From the NCBI GenBank assembly GCA_963835705.1, contig CAWIGR010000011.1, positions 62,001-126,000 on the forward strand: 64,000 nt of DNA. The letters are read 5' to 3'. The DNA comes from JACVRW01 sp963835705 (GTDB lineage Bacteria > Actinomycetota > Thermoleophilia > Solirubrobacterales > Thermoleophilaceae). The translations under genes and the position numbers were made by a program. Below the pieces are notes generated by a model that had not been told where the DNA came from, searched no databases, and saw only the letters and a program-made list of their open reading frames with translations. Each line of letters starts with the position of its first letter. Within the stretch, counting starts at the first letter, position 1. Of this stretch, positions 33,953-42,675 are shown in pieces.

Positions 33953-35047
33953 GTGGCCGAGCGCGGAGCGGTCCCGAAGGTCCCGGTGGTGCGGCGAAAG
34001 GCGCTCCACGCGGTGCGCGCGCTGTTCACGCCGCTGGTGCCGGACGACTACCTCGAGTTGATAAATCCGCTCTGGTCCACCCAGGAGCTGCGCGGGCGGA
34101 TCGAGCACATCCGCCCCGAGTCGGGAAACGCGGCCACGATCGTGATCCGCCCGGGATACGACTGGGAAGGCCACGACCCGGGGCAGTATCTGCGGGTCGG
34201 CGTGGTGGTGGACGGGGTCCACCACTGGCGCGCCTACTCGCTCACGTCGGACCCGGACCGCCCGGACGGCTGCATCAGCATCACCCCGAAGCTCGTGGAC
34301 GCCGGCAAGGTCTCCCCGCTTCTCGTGCACAAGGCGCGGCCCGGGATGATCGTGCGGCTGGGGGGTGTCGAGGGCAGCTTCGTCCTGCCCGATCCGCTGC
34401 CCGAGCGGATGCTGTTCATCAGCGCCGGCAGCGGCATCACCCCGATCATGAGCATGTTGCGCTCGCTGCACGGCCGCGACGCGCTGCCGGACGTCGTCCA
34501 CCTGCACTCGGCGCGAACCGCCGACGAGGTGATCTTCGGCGAGGACCTGCACGCGATCGCCGATCGCCACGACGGCTTCCGGCTCCACCTCCAGTGCACG
34601 GGCGAGCAGGGGCGGATGGGACCGCAGGACCTGGACCGGCTCTGCCCGGACTGGCGCGAGCGCTCCACATTTGCGAGCGGCCCGGGCGACCTGTTGGACG
34701 CCCTGCTCGAGCACTTCGAGCGCGAGGGCGACCCCGAGCGGCTCTTCATGGAGCGCTTCCAGCCGAAGCTGGCCCTCGCCGAGGAGGGCGAGGGCGGCAC
34801 GATCCGCTTCCTCGCGAGCGACACGGAGACCGAGGCCGAGGGGGGCACCCCGATCCTGGTGGCCGGCGAGGAGGCCGGGCTCGAGCTGCCGTTCGGCTGC
34901 CGCGAGGGCATCTGCCACACCTGCATCGGGAAGCTCTGCTCGGGGCGGGTGCGCGATCTGCGCAACGGCAAGCTGTACGGCGAGGAGGGCGAGATGGTGA
35001 GGACCTGCATCAACGCGCCCGAGGGCGCCGTGGAAATCGACCTGTGA
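33953..35047 (+). CDS. Ferredoxin reductase with C-terminal 2Fe-2S domain
   Basis: A 364-residue electron-transfer protein. The N-terminal FAD-binding part has HWRAYSLTSDP, the NAD(P)-binding part has FISAGSGITPIMSMLR, and the C-terminal plant-type ferredoxin has the cluster ligands in CREGICHTC and the late RTC. The layout matches mycobacterial Rv3230c, which feeds electrons from NADPH to the fatty-acyl desaturase DesA3 (established). It precedes a desaturase gene by 16 bases, so the pair should work together at the membrane. Confidence 0.88.
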   Translation: MAERGAVPKVPVVRRKALHAVRALFTPLVPDDYLELINPLWSTQELRGRIEHIRPESGNAATIVIRPGYDWEGHDPGQYLRVGVVVDGVHHWRAYSLTSDPDRPDGCISITPKLVDAGKVSPLLVHKARPGMIVRLGGVEGSFVLPDPLPERMLFISAGSGITPIMSMLRSLHGRDALPDVVHLHSARTADEVIFGEDLHAIADRHDGFRLHLQCTGEQGRMGPQDLDRLCPDWRERSTFASGPGDLLDALLEHFEREGDPERLFMERFQPKLALAEEGEGGTIRFLASDTETEAEGGTPILVAGEEAGLELPFGCREGICHTCIGKLCSGRVRDLRNGKLYGEEGEMVRTCINAPEGAVEIDL

Positions 35048-35063
35048 CAGCGAGGAGAACGAC

Positions 35064-36482
35064 GTGACGACAGACACCGCCGAGAGCCCGCTCGCCCGGC
35101 TGACCCCGGAGCAGCTCGAGGAGCTCGGGCGCGAGTTCGACGCGATCCACGACGAGGTCTACGGCGACCTCGGGGACCGCGACCGCCGCTACATCACCAG
35201 CATGATCGAGATGCACCGGCGGCTCGCGGTACTGGGCCGCGTGCTGCTCCTCGGGGCCCGCTTCAAGCCCACCTGGATCGCCGGCACCACCTCGCTGTCG
35301 CTGGCCAAGATCCTCGAGAACATGGAGATCGGCCACAACGTCCTGCACGGACAGTGGGACTGGATGAACGACCCCCAGATCCACTCCTCGACCTGGGACT
35401 GGGACACCGCCTCCACCGCCGAGGCGTGGAAGCACTCCCACAACTACATCCACCACACGTACACGAACATCCGCGGCAAGGACAAGGACCTCGGCTACGA
35501 GATCATGCGGATCGACCCGCACCAGCGGTGGCACCCGGTCTACCTGCTGCAACCGTTCTACAACGTGCTGCTGATGCTGTTCTTCGAGTGGGGCGTGGCC
35601 CTGCACGACCTCGACCTCGAGGCGATCCGCTCCGGCGAGAAGCCGATGTCCCAGGTGACGAAGGAGCTGAAGGGGATCGCCGGCAAGGCGCGCAGCCAGG
35701 TGATCAAGGACTACGTGGCGTGGCCGCTCGTGAGCGCCCTGTTCATGGGCGCCGTCGAGACGGCGGTGGAGTTGGGGCGGGGGGGTTCGGCGCCCGCCAC
35801 GCTGCGCGAACGGGCGGCGCGCCGGCTGCCGCGGCGCAGGCGCTCCGCGGCGGAGCAGGCCGGCGAGCTGGCGCTGTCGGCGGCTCGCCATGGCGCCCGC
35901 TCGTTCCGCGCCACGGTCCTCGCAAACGTCACGGCGAACATGGTGCGCAACGTATGGGCCCACAGCATCATCTTCTGTGGGCACTTCCCCGACCAGACCT
36001 ACACCTTCAGCGCGGCCGAGGTCGAGGACGAGAGCCGCGGCGCGTGGTACGTGCGCCAGCTTGTCGGGGCGGCCAACATCGAGGGCGGCCCGTTCTTCCA
36101 TGTGGCGAGCGGCAACCTCGGCTATCAGGTCGAGCATCACCTGTTCCCCGACATGCCGAGCACCCGCTACGCCGAGATCGCCCCGCGCGTGAAGGCGATC
36201 TGCGAGCGCTACGAGCTGCCCTACAACGGCGGGCCGCTACTCCAGCAGTTGACGATGGTGCACCGGACGATCCTGCGCCTGGCCTTCCCCGGCGGGAAGC
36301 CGCGACCGAAGCCCGGGCCGTACCAGAACCCGCAGGGCCGGTCGGACCTGGGAGCGAACGGGGACGGTCGCGTGGAGGCCGAGCCGAGAACTACGGGGCC
36401 GGACGACTCCGGGCCGGAGCAGCGCGACGAGGGCGTGCGGGTGTCGATGCCGGACCGCGGCAGCGACGGCGCGGATTCGTAG
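35064..36482 (+). CDS. Membrane fatty acid desaturase (DesA3-like)
   Basis: A 472-residue integral membrane di-iron desaturase with three histidine boxes: GHNVLHGQW, HSHNYIHHTYTN and GYQVEHHLFP. It introduces a double bond into acyl chains using electrons from the upstream reductase. A basic Arg-rich insert (RERAARRLPRRRR) and a long Pro/Gly/Asp-rich C-terminal tail of about 60 residues are unusual additions. Lies behind the reductase in one operon, opposite the TetR regulator. Confidence 0.9.
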   Translation: MTTDTAESPLARLTPEQLEELGREFDAIHDEVYGDLGDRDRRYITSMIEMHRRLAVLGRVLLLGARFKPTWIAGTTSLSLAKILENMEIGHNVLHGQWDWMNDPQIHSSTWDWDTASTAEAWKHSHNYIHHTYTNIRGKDKDLGYEIMRIDPHQRWHPVYLLQPFYNVLLMLFFEWGVALHDLDLEAIRSGEKPMSQVTKELKGIAGKARSQVIKDYVAWPLVSALFMGAVETAVELGRGGSAPATLRERAARRLPRRRRSAAEQAGELALSAARHGARSFRATVLANVTANMVRNVWAHSIIFCGHFPDQTYTFSAAEVEDESRGAWYVRQLVGAANIEGGPFFHVASGNLGYQVEHHLFPDMPSTRYAEIAPRVKAICERYELPYNGGPLLQQLTMVHRTILRLAFPGGKPRPKPGPYQNPQGRSDLGANGDGRVEAEPRTTGPDDSGPEQRDEGVRVSMPDRGSDGADS

Positions 36483-36491
36483 AGGGGCTCG

Positions 36492-37415
36492 CTAGCCCAC
36501 GACCGGAAGCGTGCGCTCCTTGTCGAGCTTGTCGAGCGCGCGCTGCATGGTGCCCGTGACGAGCTCGTAGGCGTCGTCCACGTCCGGGTTCGAGCCGAGC
36601 CGCTTTCGCAGGTCGATCTTCGGCAACACCCGCACGGTGATCTTCGCGGGCAGCGGGATGCGGCCGGGCAGGTCCATGACGGTCACGCCGTAGGGAGGGC
36701 CGATCTGGGCGGGGAACACCTTGACCCGGAGCAGCCTGTCGAGCTGCAGCAGGTCGGCGATCCGGCGCCCCTGGCCGAGGAAGAGGGCCGTCTCCTGGCC
36801 GCCGATGGCCACCACCGGGACGATCGGCGTGCGGTGCTCGAGCGCAAGCCTCACGAAGCCGGTGCGGCCGGCGAAGTCGATCTTGGCCGACTCCCAGCTC
36901 GGCCGGTATGTCTCGTGGTCGCCGCCGGGGTAGACGAGCAGCGCCGCCTCGAGGTCGAGCGCGCGCTCCATGTTCGCGGGCGATGCCGGGACGGTGCCGT
37001 AGCGGGACAGGCTGGCTCGCACGCCGGGGATCGCGAACACTAGGTCGTGGGCCAGCTGGTGGAAGCGGCGCAGCGGGCCGAAGTGGTCGTAGAAGGCTTG
37101 CGCGAAGACGAACGTGTCCGAGATCAGCGTGCCGCCGGAGTGATTGCCCACCAGCAGGACGGGGCCCTCGCTGGGGATGTTGCGCAGGTCGCGCACCTCC
37201 GCGCGGTGGTAGACGTCGGCGAACACGCGAAGCGCCGGGAGGGTCTTGCGGATGTAGTCCGGGTCCCACGCGTCGAAGGGGTCGGCCTCCCGGTTGCCGT
37301 TCGCCCCGTCGCGCGGGTCGAGGAACCTGGCAAGGTCGCCCAGCATGGCCGCGTTCATGCGCGCGTAGCCGGCGCCGGCGCCCAGGACCCGCTCGACGAT
37401 GCTCTCCCGCGTCAT
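36492..37415 (-). CDS. Lysophospholipid acyltransferase family protein
   Basis: A 307-residue PlsC-like acyltransferase. The first motif is VGNHSGGTLISDTFVF: the His is followed by Asp eight residues later instead of the classic HX4D, as seen in a DGAT2-like subgroup (NHSGG). The later LLVYPGGDHE corresponds to the glycerolipid-binding motif. It probably transfers acyl groups to glycerolipids at the membrane. Convergent with the desaturase gene (9-base gap), suggesting a lipid metabolism neighbourhood. Confidence 0.8.
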   Translation of the reverse strand: MTRESIVERVLGAGAGYARMNAAMLGDLARFLDPRDGANGNREADPFDAWDPDYIRKTLPALRVFADVYHRAEVRDLRNIPSEGPVLLVGNHSGGTLISDTFVFAQAFYDHFGPLRRFHQLAHDLVFAIPGVRASLSRYGTVPASPANMERALDLEAALLVYPGGDHETYRPSWESAKIDFAGRTGFVRLALEHRTPIVPVVAIGGQETALFLGQGRRIADLLQLDRLLRVKVFPAQIGPPYGVTVMDLPGRIPLPAKITVRVLPKIDLRKRLGSNPDVDDAYELVTGTMQRALDKLDKERTLPVVG

Positions 37416-37446
37416 CGAGGGCGGTATACCCGGTGCGTCGGGCCGG

Positions 37447-38625
37447 CTACCGGGCCAGCTGCGACAGCGGCGCCCTGACGAGCACTCGCGTCCCGAGCTC
37501 AGAGCTCTCGATCTCGAGGCTCCCGTCCAGCAGCTCGGCGCGCTCGCGCATGCTCGCTATCCCGAGGTGGCCCGGTTCGGGGATGCCCATCGCATCGTTC
37601 TCGTCGAACCCGTGACCGTTGTCCGTGACGCGCAGCTCGACCTCGGAGCCCACCGTGCGCAGCGAGATCGACACCGTCTCCGCGCCCGAGTGGCGGCCGG
37701 CGTTGGCCACCGCCTCCTGGGCGATGCGGAACAGGCCGCCGGCCATCTCGGACGGAAGCTCGATCCGCTCGATCGTCAGCATCACCTCGAAGCGGTAGCG
37801 GCGCTTCCAGACCGAAAGGCAGTTCTCGATCGCGGTTTCGAAGGCGAGCTCCTCGAACGCGTAGGGGCCGAGGTCGACGATCTCGTCGCGGAGCGCCCGG
37901 ATGTTCCGCTCCGCCAGCTGGCGGGCGTCGTCCAACAGAAAGGCCGCATCCTCGCGCCGGCCCTCCTCAGCCGCCTTCCGGGCGGAGCCGAGGATCATGT
38001 CGAGCCCGATCAGCTCCTGGACTGGACCGTCGTGGATCGCCTCGGCCACCCGGCGGCGCACCTGGGTCTCGGCCTCGATCGTGCGGCGCGACAGGCTGCG
38101 CGCCCGCAGCCGGCTGGCCGACTCGGCGGTGCGCAGGCTCCCCACGACCGCGCCGGACGCGCCGGCCGACAGCACGAAGACGATCTCGTAGAACACGAGC
38201 ACCTCGCCATCCAGCGGGGTGTCGCCGCGCAGCGCGGTGGCGGCGACGAGGGCGAGCGAGCCCGCCAGCGCGATGGCGAGCCCGCGCCGCTCGCCCTGGA
38301 AGTGGGCGTGGGCGGCGAGCACGAACAGCGCGGTGAACCGGGTGGCGCCGTAGGCCTCGGGCACCACCAGCTCGATCACCACCAGCACTGCGATGTCGCC
38401 GGCGGCGACCAGCGGGTGGAGCGTGGCCTCCGGGTTGCGGCGGGCCATGATCACGAGGGCGAGCGTCCACGGGATCCCCAGGCCGGCCACCACCGCGATC
38501 CCGCGCCCGCCGTACGGGAAGCCGAGCACGACGAGCGCCACGAGTGCGGCGAGCGCAACCGCGAGGCGGGCGACGGCGAAGACCACCAGTGGCTGCGCGG
38601 ACTCGATCGGCAGCCGGCGCAGCAT
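37447..38625 (-). CDS. Orphan NarL-type sensor histidine kinase
   Basis: A 392-residue membrane kinase. Several hydrophobic helices occupy residues 10-170 (VVFAVARLAVALAALVALVV and on), followed by a HisKA_3 dimerisation domain with the phospho-acceptor in RRVAEAIHDGPVQELIGLD, and an HATPase_c domain (RIAQEAVANAGRHSGAE, TDNGHGFDEND, GIASMRERAELLDG). No extracytoplasmic sensor domain of note, so it may sense the membrane itself. No response regulator gene lies next to it. ATG shares one base with the stop of the VanZ gene. Confidence 0.88.
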   Translation of the reverse strand: MLRRLPIESAQPLVVFAVARLAVALAALVALVVLGFPYGGRGIAVVAGLGIPWTLALVIMARRNPEATLHPLVAAGDIAVLVVIELVVPEAYGATRFTALFVLAAHAHFQGERRGLAIALAGSLALVAATALRGDTPLDGEVLVFYEIVFVLSAGASGAVVGSLRTAESASRLRARSLSRRTIEAETQVRRRVAEAIHDGPVQELIGLDMILGSARKAAEEGRREDAAFLLDDARQLAERNIRALRDEIVDLGPYAFEELAFETAIENCLSVWKRRYRFEVMLTIERIELPSEMAGGLFRIAQEAVANAGRHSGAETVSISLRTVGSEVELRVTDNGHGFDENDAMGIPEPGHLGIASMRERAELLDGSLEIESSELGTRVLVRAPLSQLAR

Positions 38626-39002
38626 CAGGTCGCCACCCGCCGCCGGGCGGTCACGGCGAACGCCGTCGCGGCCGCGCCGGCGCTGTCGATCGCCCAGTCG
38701 ACCGGCGTGCCGTGACGGTCGTCGACGAACGACTGGTGGAGCTCGTCGGTCGCCGCGTACAGGCTCGAGATGACGAAGGCCACGAGTGCCGCTCGCCTGT
38801 CCGGCATGCCCGTGCGAAGCAGCCGCCACCAGAGGAAGCAGAGCAGCGCGTACTCCCCGAAGTGGACCAGCTTGCGGCCGACCGCGTCGATCCAGCCGAG
38901 CCCCGAGTCGAGGCTCGGCTGAGCCGAGAAGTAGAAGATCAGCCCCATCAGGAGGAGCGGTGGAAGCCACAGATCGGGGCGCCTGAGCAGGGCCATCCGC
39001 AT
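38625..39002 (-). CDS. VanZ-like membrane protein
   Basis: A 125-residue protein with about four membrane helices, ending in the VanZ signature region (FGEYALLCFLWWRLLR, then YAATDELHQSFVDDRHGTPVDW). VanZ-like proteins are linked to glycopeptide tolerance but mostly of unknown role. Directly coupled to the histidine kinase gene. ATG start at 39002; divergent from the Rrf2 gene, with 18 bases between start codons. Confidence 0.8.
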   Translation of the reverse strand: MRMALLRRPDLWLPPLLLMGLIFYFSAQPSLDSGLGWIDAVGRKLVHFGEYALLCFLWWRLLRTGMPDRRAALVAFVISSLYAATDELHQSFVDDRHGTPVDWAIDSAGAAATAFAVTARRRVAT

Positions 39003-39006
39003 ACCG

Positions 39007-39012
39007 TAGAGT
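39007..39012 (+). promoter_or_regulatory. TAGAGT -10 element, leaderless-type spacing
   Basis: TAGAGT followed by 8 bases and the GTG at 39021, in the very short divergent gap with VanZ. Confidence 0.4.
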
Positions 39013-39020
39013 GGATTTCG

Positions 39021-39422
39021 GTGCTGATGATCACGACCAAGTCGCCCTACGCGGTGCGCGCGCTGGCGGAGCTGGCACGCCGGGGCGACGCCACGCCCGT
39101 GCCGATCGGCGAGATCGCACGCGCGCGCGACATCCCGGTGCAGTTCCTCGAGGGGCTGTTCGCGACCCTGCGTCGGGCCGGGATCCTGCAGTCCCAGCGG
39201 GGCGTGAAGGGCGGCTACAGCTTCGCCCGGGAGCCCGCCGAGATCACCGTGCTCGAGCTGGTCGAGCTGCTCGAGGGAGAGCTCGGCGCGGACGCGCGGT
39301 CGAACGGCGCGGTGTGGGCGGAGGCGGTGGAGGCCGTCAAGTCCGTGCTGAGCGGAACGACGATCGCCGACGTGTCGGAGCGCGAGGCGCAGGAGACGGG
39401 CGCGCCGATGTACTACATCTAG
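39021..39422 (+). CDS. Rrf2 family transcriptional regulator without cysteines
   Basis: A 133-residue Rrf2-type winged-helix protein (MITTKSPYAVRALAELARRG, then AGILQSQRGVKGGYSFAREP). Fe-S sensing members (IscR, NsrR, RsrR) carry three cysteines in the second half; none is present here, so it should sense something else, as CymR does. GTG at 39021, or ATG at 39027. No linked target operon is obvious apart from the divergent VanZ-kinase pair. Confidence 0.85.
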   Translation: MLMITTKSPYAVRALAELARRGDATPVPIGEIARARDIPVQFLEGLFATLRRAGILQSQRGVKGGYSFAREPAEITVLELVELLEGELGADARSNGAVWAEAVEAVKSVLSGTTIADVSEREAQETGAPMYYI

Positions 39423-39793
39423 AAGCGGGGTAGACGCAGAGCCGGATTTGGCTTTCTAGAGCGATTTCGACCCCTGGGGCACCCCCTGAAACCCCTGGGA
39501 ATCCGGGTTGGACTGCACCGCAACTGCACTGTCGACCCCGCTCTCCCTCGCCCGGAAGGTGATCCCACCGATTGCCAGAACCCGATCGTCACTTACCTCG
39601 CGCATCTCGTCGACCCACGGTTCGAACGCGCGAAGTTCTCCTCAATCTCGGCGAGCCAGGCTCGCAGCCCACCGTGTCCTCGGTAAGGAGTCCCGCTGAA
39701 GCCACCAAACCGCGAGTACAGCTCGATGTCCGGAGCGGCGTTTCTCCTGCGACATCGCCCGCCCAGTATCCGCTCCTGGCCAGTGTTTCGGGG
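39423..39793. other. Gene-poor stretch
   Basis: 371 bases downstream of the Rrf2 gene. Frames in this stretch are low-complexity and none resembles a known protein. Base use is less biased than in the flanking genes, which suggests noncoding or decayed sequence. No RNA gene recognised. Confidence 0.4.
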
Positions 39794-40024
39794 CTACTGC
39801 GCCTTGCGGCTGGGGGTCAACGTTTCATCGCTTGCCCGCTCCTGGACGCTGCGCTCGAGCTCTGCCAGGGATGCCAGTGCTGCACCCCGCGGATGCCGAA
39901 CGATTCGTACGACCTGGCGAAAACCACCGCACCGACAGCGAGCCGCAGAAGACCCGCTGGGGAAGGCCGGGCCTTCGCTGTGAGAGCCGCAGCCCTGGCA
40001 GACAATGTGTGCGATAGCTGGCAT
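39794..40024 (-). CDS. Possible small zinc-ribbon protein
   Basis: From the ATG at 40024 the 76-residue product begins MPAIAHIVCQGCGSHSE and contains CQGCG followed by CRCGGFRQVVRIV, a possible four-Cys zinc ribbon, then a helical tail (LASLAELERSVQERA). There is no clear ribosome binding site. It lies in a gene-poor area, so it might be a relic. Unknown function. Confidence 0.35.
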   Translation of the reverse strand: MPAIAHIVCQGCGSHSEGPAFPSGSSAARCRCGGFRQVVRIVRHPRGAALASLAELERSVQERASDETLTPSRKAQ

Positions 40025-40207
40025 GGTGGGCCGCCTCCAAACCGCCAATTTCCGGAGTGCGGGAGCCACACTCGTGAGGAGGCAGGGAATCCCCGCAATT
40101 TCCGCCTTTACCGGCCACAAAAGCGGAGGGGGGCGGTCGAGTGCCTCCGCGATCCGAAAGACCGCCTTTGATGGCAACGCACAAGGGTCCCCGCCCGTAC
40201 CGAGAGG

Positions 40208-40545
40208 CTACGGCTGGTCGGGTTCGAGCAGAAAGACCAGGACCGAAGTGTTCGCAACGGCGTTGTGGTTGCCGAGCATCGCCACGACCTTCCTGCCGAC
40301 GACCTCTTCGGTCGCGGCGCAGAATTCGTCGGCGGCCATCTGGCGCACTCGGCGGCGCAGAAGCTCCACGGAGTCCACCTCCCCGCCGGCAACGAGCGAC
40401 CGCTCGACTCGGTTTGCGCGCGCCCGAGAATGACGAGCGCGTAGTCGCGTCCGATGTATGCCCTTGCCTCGGTCGGGCCGCGCCCAAAGCGGTCGCGGTA
40501 CCGCTGCACGATGGTTGTGGCGAGTCGCCCCCTGACCTCGGTCAT
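40208..40545 (-). CDS. MpsC-like (DUF2294) protein with one-base deletion
   Basis: Two frames together encode a full DUF2294/MpsC domain: MTEVRGRLATTIVQRYRDRF, then RGPTEARAYIGRDYALVILG in the first frame, and VERSLVAGGEVDSVELLRRR to GRKVVAMLGNHNAVANTSVL in the second. Restoring one G near 40406-40412 (reading T-E-V-E-R-S) joins them into about 112 residues. MpsC belongs to a sodium-translocating membrane-potential system in staphylococci; relatives elsewhere are uncharacterised. It may be a recent pseudogene or a sequencing error. Confidence 0.65.
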
Positions 40546-41022
40546 GGCCTGGCGGGTGCGTAGTCCGATGGGTCCGGGACGGAAGACTATTACGAAGGCG
40601 GCCCGCGGTCCCCATCCGGGTCCCCCGGGCCGCCACTCATCGCCTCCCAGAGACGTGGAACGCGGATACCCGGCCCGCGTGGCCACACCCAGGCTGATGG
40701 GCCGTGCGTTACTTGACCCAGCCCTGCCGGATAGATCGCCGGGTACTCCGAGGGGGGGAGGTGAGGGTCGATGACGGCCTGCTCCCTCTTCCAAGACCGC
40801 CGGGTGGACCACCGCGTAAGGAACTTATGCCCGCGCTAGAGCCCACGCGCGCATGCAGACGCGGGGCAAGCCGGAGACGGGCGCGCGACACGGCTACGGC
40901 GCAAATGTAAGTACGGGGCTGCCTCAACGCTAGAAGCCGTCAGAAGGTCTTCTAGGGAGGCAGCCTTTCCGGCGCGTTGCACCAACTCGGGGCCGAAAGT
41001 AACCCATAGTGCGAAGCGTTTC
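40546..41022. other. 477-base noncoding stretch with a leader-like hairpin at its right end
   Basis: No convincing coding frame. It probably holds the promoter and leader of the minus-strand MpsC-like gene on its left and of the LamG gene on its right. The GGGGCAAGCC-GGAGACGGGC region (40863-40882) and the following hairpin might be part of a structured leader, but I cannot match it to a known riboswitch class. Confidence 0.4.
40917..40965 (+). terminator. Two-part hairpin followed by TTT, upstream of the LamG gene
   Basis: Outer stem GGCTGCCTC (40917-40925) pairs with 40957-40965; inner stem CTAGAAG (40930-40936) pairs with 40949-40955. Followed directly by TTTCC. It could end a short upstream transcript or act as an attenuator for the LamG gene that begins 58 bases later. 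Confidence 0.6.
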
Positions 41023-42162
41023 TTGGATGTGCATGTGGTGTCGGGCAAAGATCGCCCGGGCACAGGAAGCGTTCACTGCACGTGGCGATCGACAGTGGTA
41101 TCGGGCCTTGTGGGGCTGATGCTTTTGATCGCCAGCGAACGGGAGGCGGCGGCCTCTGAGGTGCGCGCTCGGTGGCCGCTCGACGAGGGGTCCGGACAGA
41201 TGGCCGGTGACGCGTCCGGGCGGGGCTACCATGCCCGGCTCGGCCGCCTCGCCGGAGCGGATTCGAACGACCCGGAGTGGGTGCCGGGCCGCTTCGGCAG
41301 CGCCCTTCGGTTTGCCGGCGACCGAAGCCGGTTCGCCCAAATCGTGCAGGCCCCCACGCTGTCGCCTGGCTCAATCACGGTGGAGGCGTGGATCCGCCGC
41401 CTCGGCACCCCGGGCGCTTTTCGCTATGTGCTCTCGAACGGAGACCAGGGCTGTGACTTCTCGTCGTTCGGCCTGTACTCGGGCGCCGGGAGCGGGCTCG
41501 CCTTCTACGTGAGCGGCCCAGGCGGCTACGTCGTGTCGCCCGCCGCCGCGCCGGGCGAGGTGTGGGACGGTGGCTGGCACTACGCGGCCGGGACGTACAA
41601 CGGACGGCACGTCCGCCTATATCTAGACGGAGTCGAGGTCGGTCACGGCACCCCGACCGGACTGGCGATCCACTACGGCCTCGGGAGCGCGGGGGCGTTC
41701 ATCGGCACCTATCGCGGCGGGTGCGAGTTGCCCTTCACCGGCGACGTGGACGAACTCGCGATCCGCGACCGCGCGCTCGGCTCCGCGGAGATCGCCGCGC
41801 TGGCGAGGGAGAGCGGTGGGCGGCCCGCGCCGCCCCAGGTGCCGCCCTTGTCCGGACCGCCGGCGACGAGCCGGAAGAGGCCGGCTCGCCGCGGCTGCTT
41901 CGCTGTGCGCGTCAGTCCCGGCCGGGTCGTCGCCCGGCGCCGGACGCGGCTGCGCATCGTGGTCCGGCGCCGCGGGCGTGCGGCGCCGGGGGTGCGGGTG
42001 ACGGTGCGCGGGCTCGGTGTGCGCAACTCGGCGCGGACCAGGCGGAGGGGACGTGCCCGGCTCGTGGTGCGCTCGAAGCGGAGCGGCCGGCTCCGCGTGA
42101 CCGTTCGCGGGCAGCCCGGCGGCTGCGCCGTGCACATGTTGAGGGTGCGCCCGCGCCGCTAG
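41023..42162 (+). CDS. Secreted LamG/concanavalin-fold protein with basic C-terminal domain
   Basis: A 379-residue protein. A hydrophobic segment at about 27-44 (VVSGLVGLMLLIASEREAAA) serves as signal peptide. Residues 50-265 form a LamG-type jelly roll (ARWPLDEGSGQ, TVEAWIRRLG, WHYAAGTYNGRHVRLYLDGV, DVDELAIRDRALGSAEIAAL). A proline linker leads to an Arg-rich beta domain (GVRVTVRGLGVRN, GRLRVTVRG). Probably binds glycans or surface polymers outside the cell. TTG start at 41023 is tentative. Confidence 0.75.
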   Translation: MDVHVVSGKDRPGTGSVHCTWRSTVVSGLVGLMLLIASEREAAASEVRARWPLDEGSGQMAGDASGRGYHARLGRLAGADSNDPEWVPGRFGSALRFAGDRSRFAQIVQAPTLSPGSITVEAWIRRLGTPGAFRYVLSNGDQGCDFSSFGLYSGAGSGLAFYVSGPGGYVVSPAAAPGEVWDGGWHYAAGTYNGRHVRLYLDGVEVGHGTPTGLAIHYGLGSAGAFIGTYRGGCELPFTGDVDELAIRDRALGSAEIAALARESGGRPAPPQVPPLSGPPATSRKRPARRGCFAVRVSPGRVVARRRTRLRIVVRRRGRAAPGVRVTVRGLGVRNSARTRRRGRARLVVRSKRSGRLRVTVRGQPGGCAVHMLRVRPRR

Positions 42163-42290
42163 ACGAGGCACCTGCCGTCCCGCTGGACGCTGTTTGACGC
42201 CCGAGGAGTTGTACGGCGATTTCAATCCGAGACTGAACGCCTGGCCGCGCCAGTCCTGAAGCACGCGTGCCTCCATATCGAGGCCATGCC

Positions 42291-42536
42291 TCAGACAGAT
42301 CGCGGCGAGGGCTTCCGCAGCACTCGCCACGCCGGGCCCGGGAGCGCACTGAGAGCAGCGAGCGCAAGCTGGGCTTCGCTGGCCGATAGCTGCCGCTCGG
42401 TGCAGAGTCTCGCGTGCCAGCGGGAGGCGACGCGGTCGAACCGGGCGGGCTCAAGATCGCGGGCCAGGAGAAGCAACGCGAGCGCATCCGCGAGCTGCAC
42501 CTTCGGCAACTCTGCGGCCATCGTCCAGGCCAGCAT
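42291..42536 (-). CDS. Small helical protein, 5' end uncertain
   Basis: An 81-residue product from the ATG at 42536 (MLAWTMAAELPKVQLADALA, then PARFDRVASRWHARL). The same frame remains protein-like upstream (VYSQFKRALKGQNF, to about 42575) and resembles a short conserved actinobacterial family opening with 'Y..FKRAL..N...AW', but no start codon is present there. The gene may therefore be damaged at its 5' end. Function unknown. Confidence 0.45.
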   Translation of the reverse strand: MLAWTMAAELPKVQLADALALLLLARDLEPARFDRVASRWHARLCTERQLSASEAQLALAALSALPGPAWRVLRKPSPRSV

Positions 42537-42675
42537 GAAGTTCTGCCCCTTGAGGGCGCGCTTGAACTGTGAGTAGACGCTGCCCTGCGCTGACCCTTCC
42601 CAAGAGGACCTAGGCCGGGCGCGGACCTCGTGTCCACGGCCGCAGCCGGCGGTGCCGTATGGACTCCTTGCAGAG

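Noticed and set aside
39423..40207. Integrase or attachment-site remnant
   Set aside because: The stretch is gene-poor and less biased in composition, but no integrase motif, direct repeat or tRNA end could be found.
40863..40915. A c-di-GMP-I type riboswitch
   Set aside because: GGGGCAAGCC and a GAGA loop are reminiscent of that class, but the required ACGCAAAGCC-type partner segment is missing.
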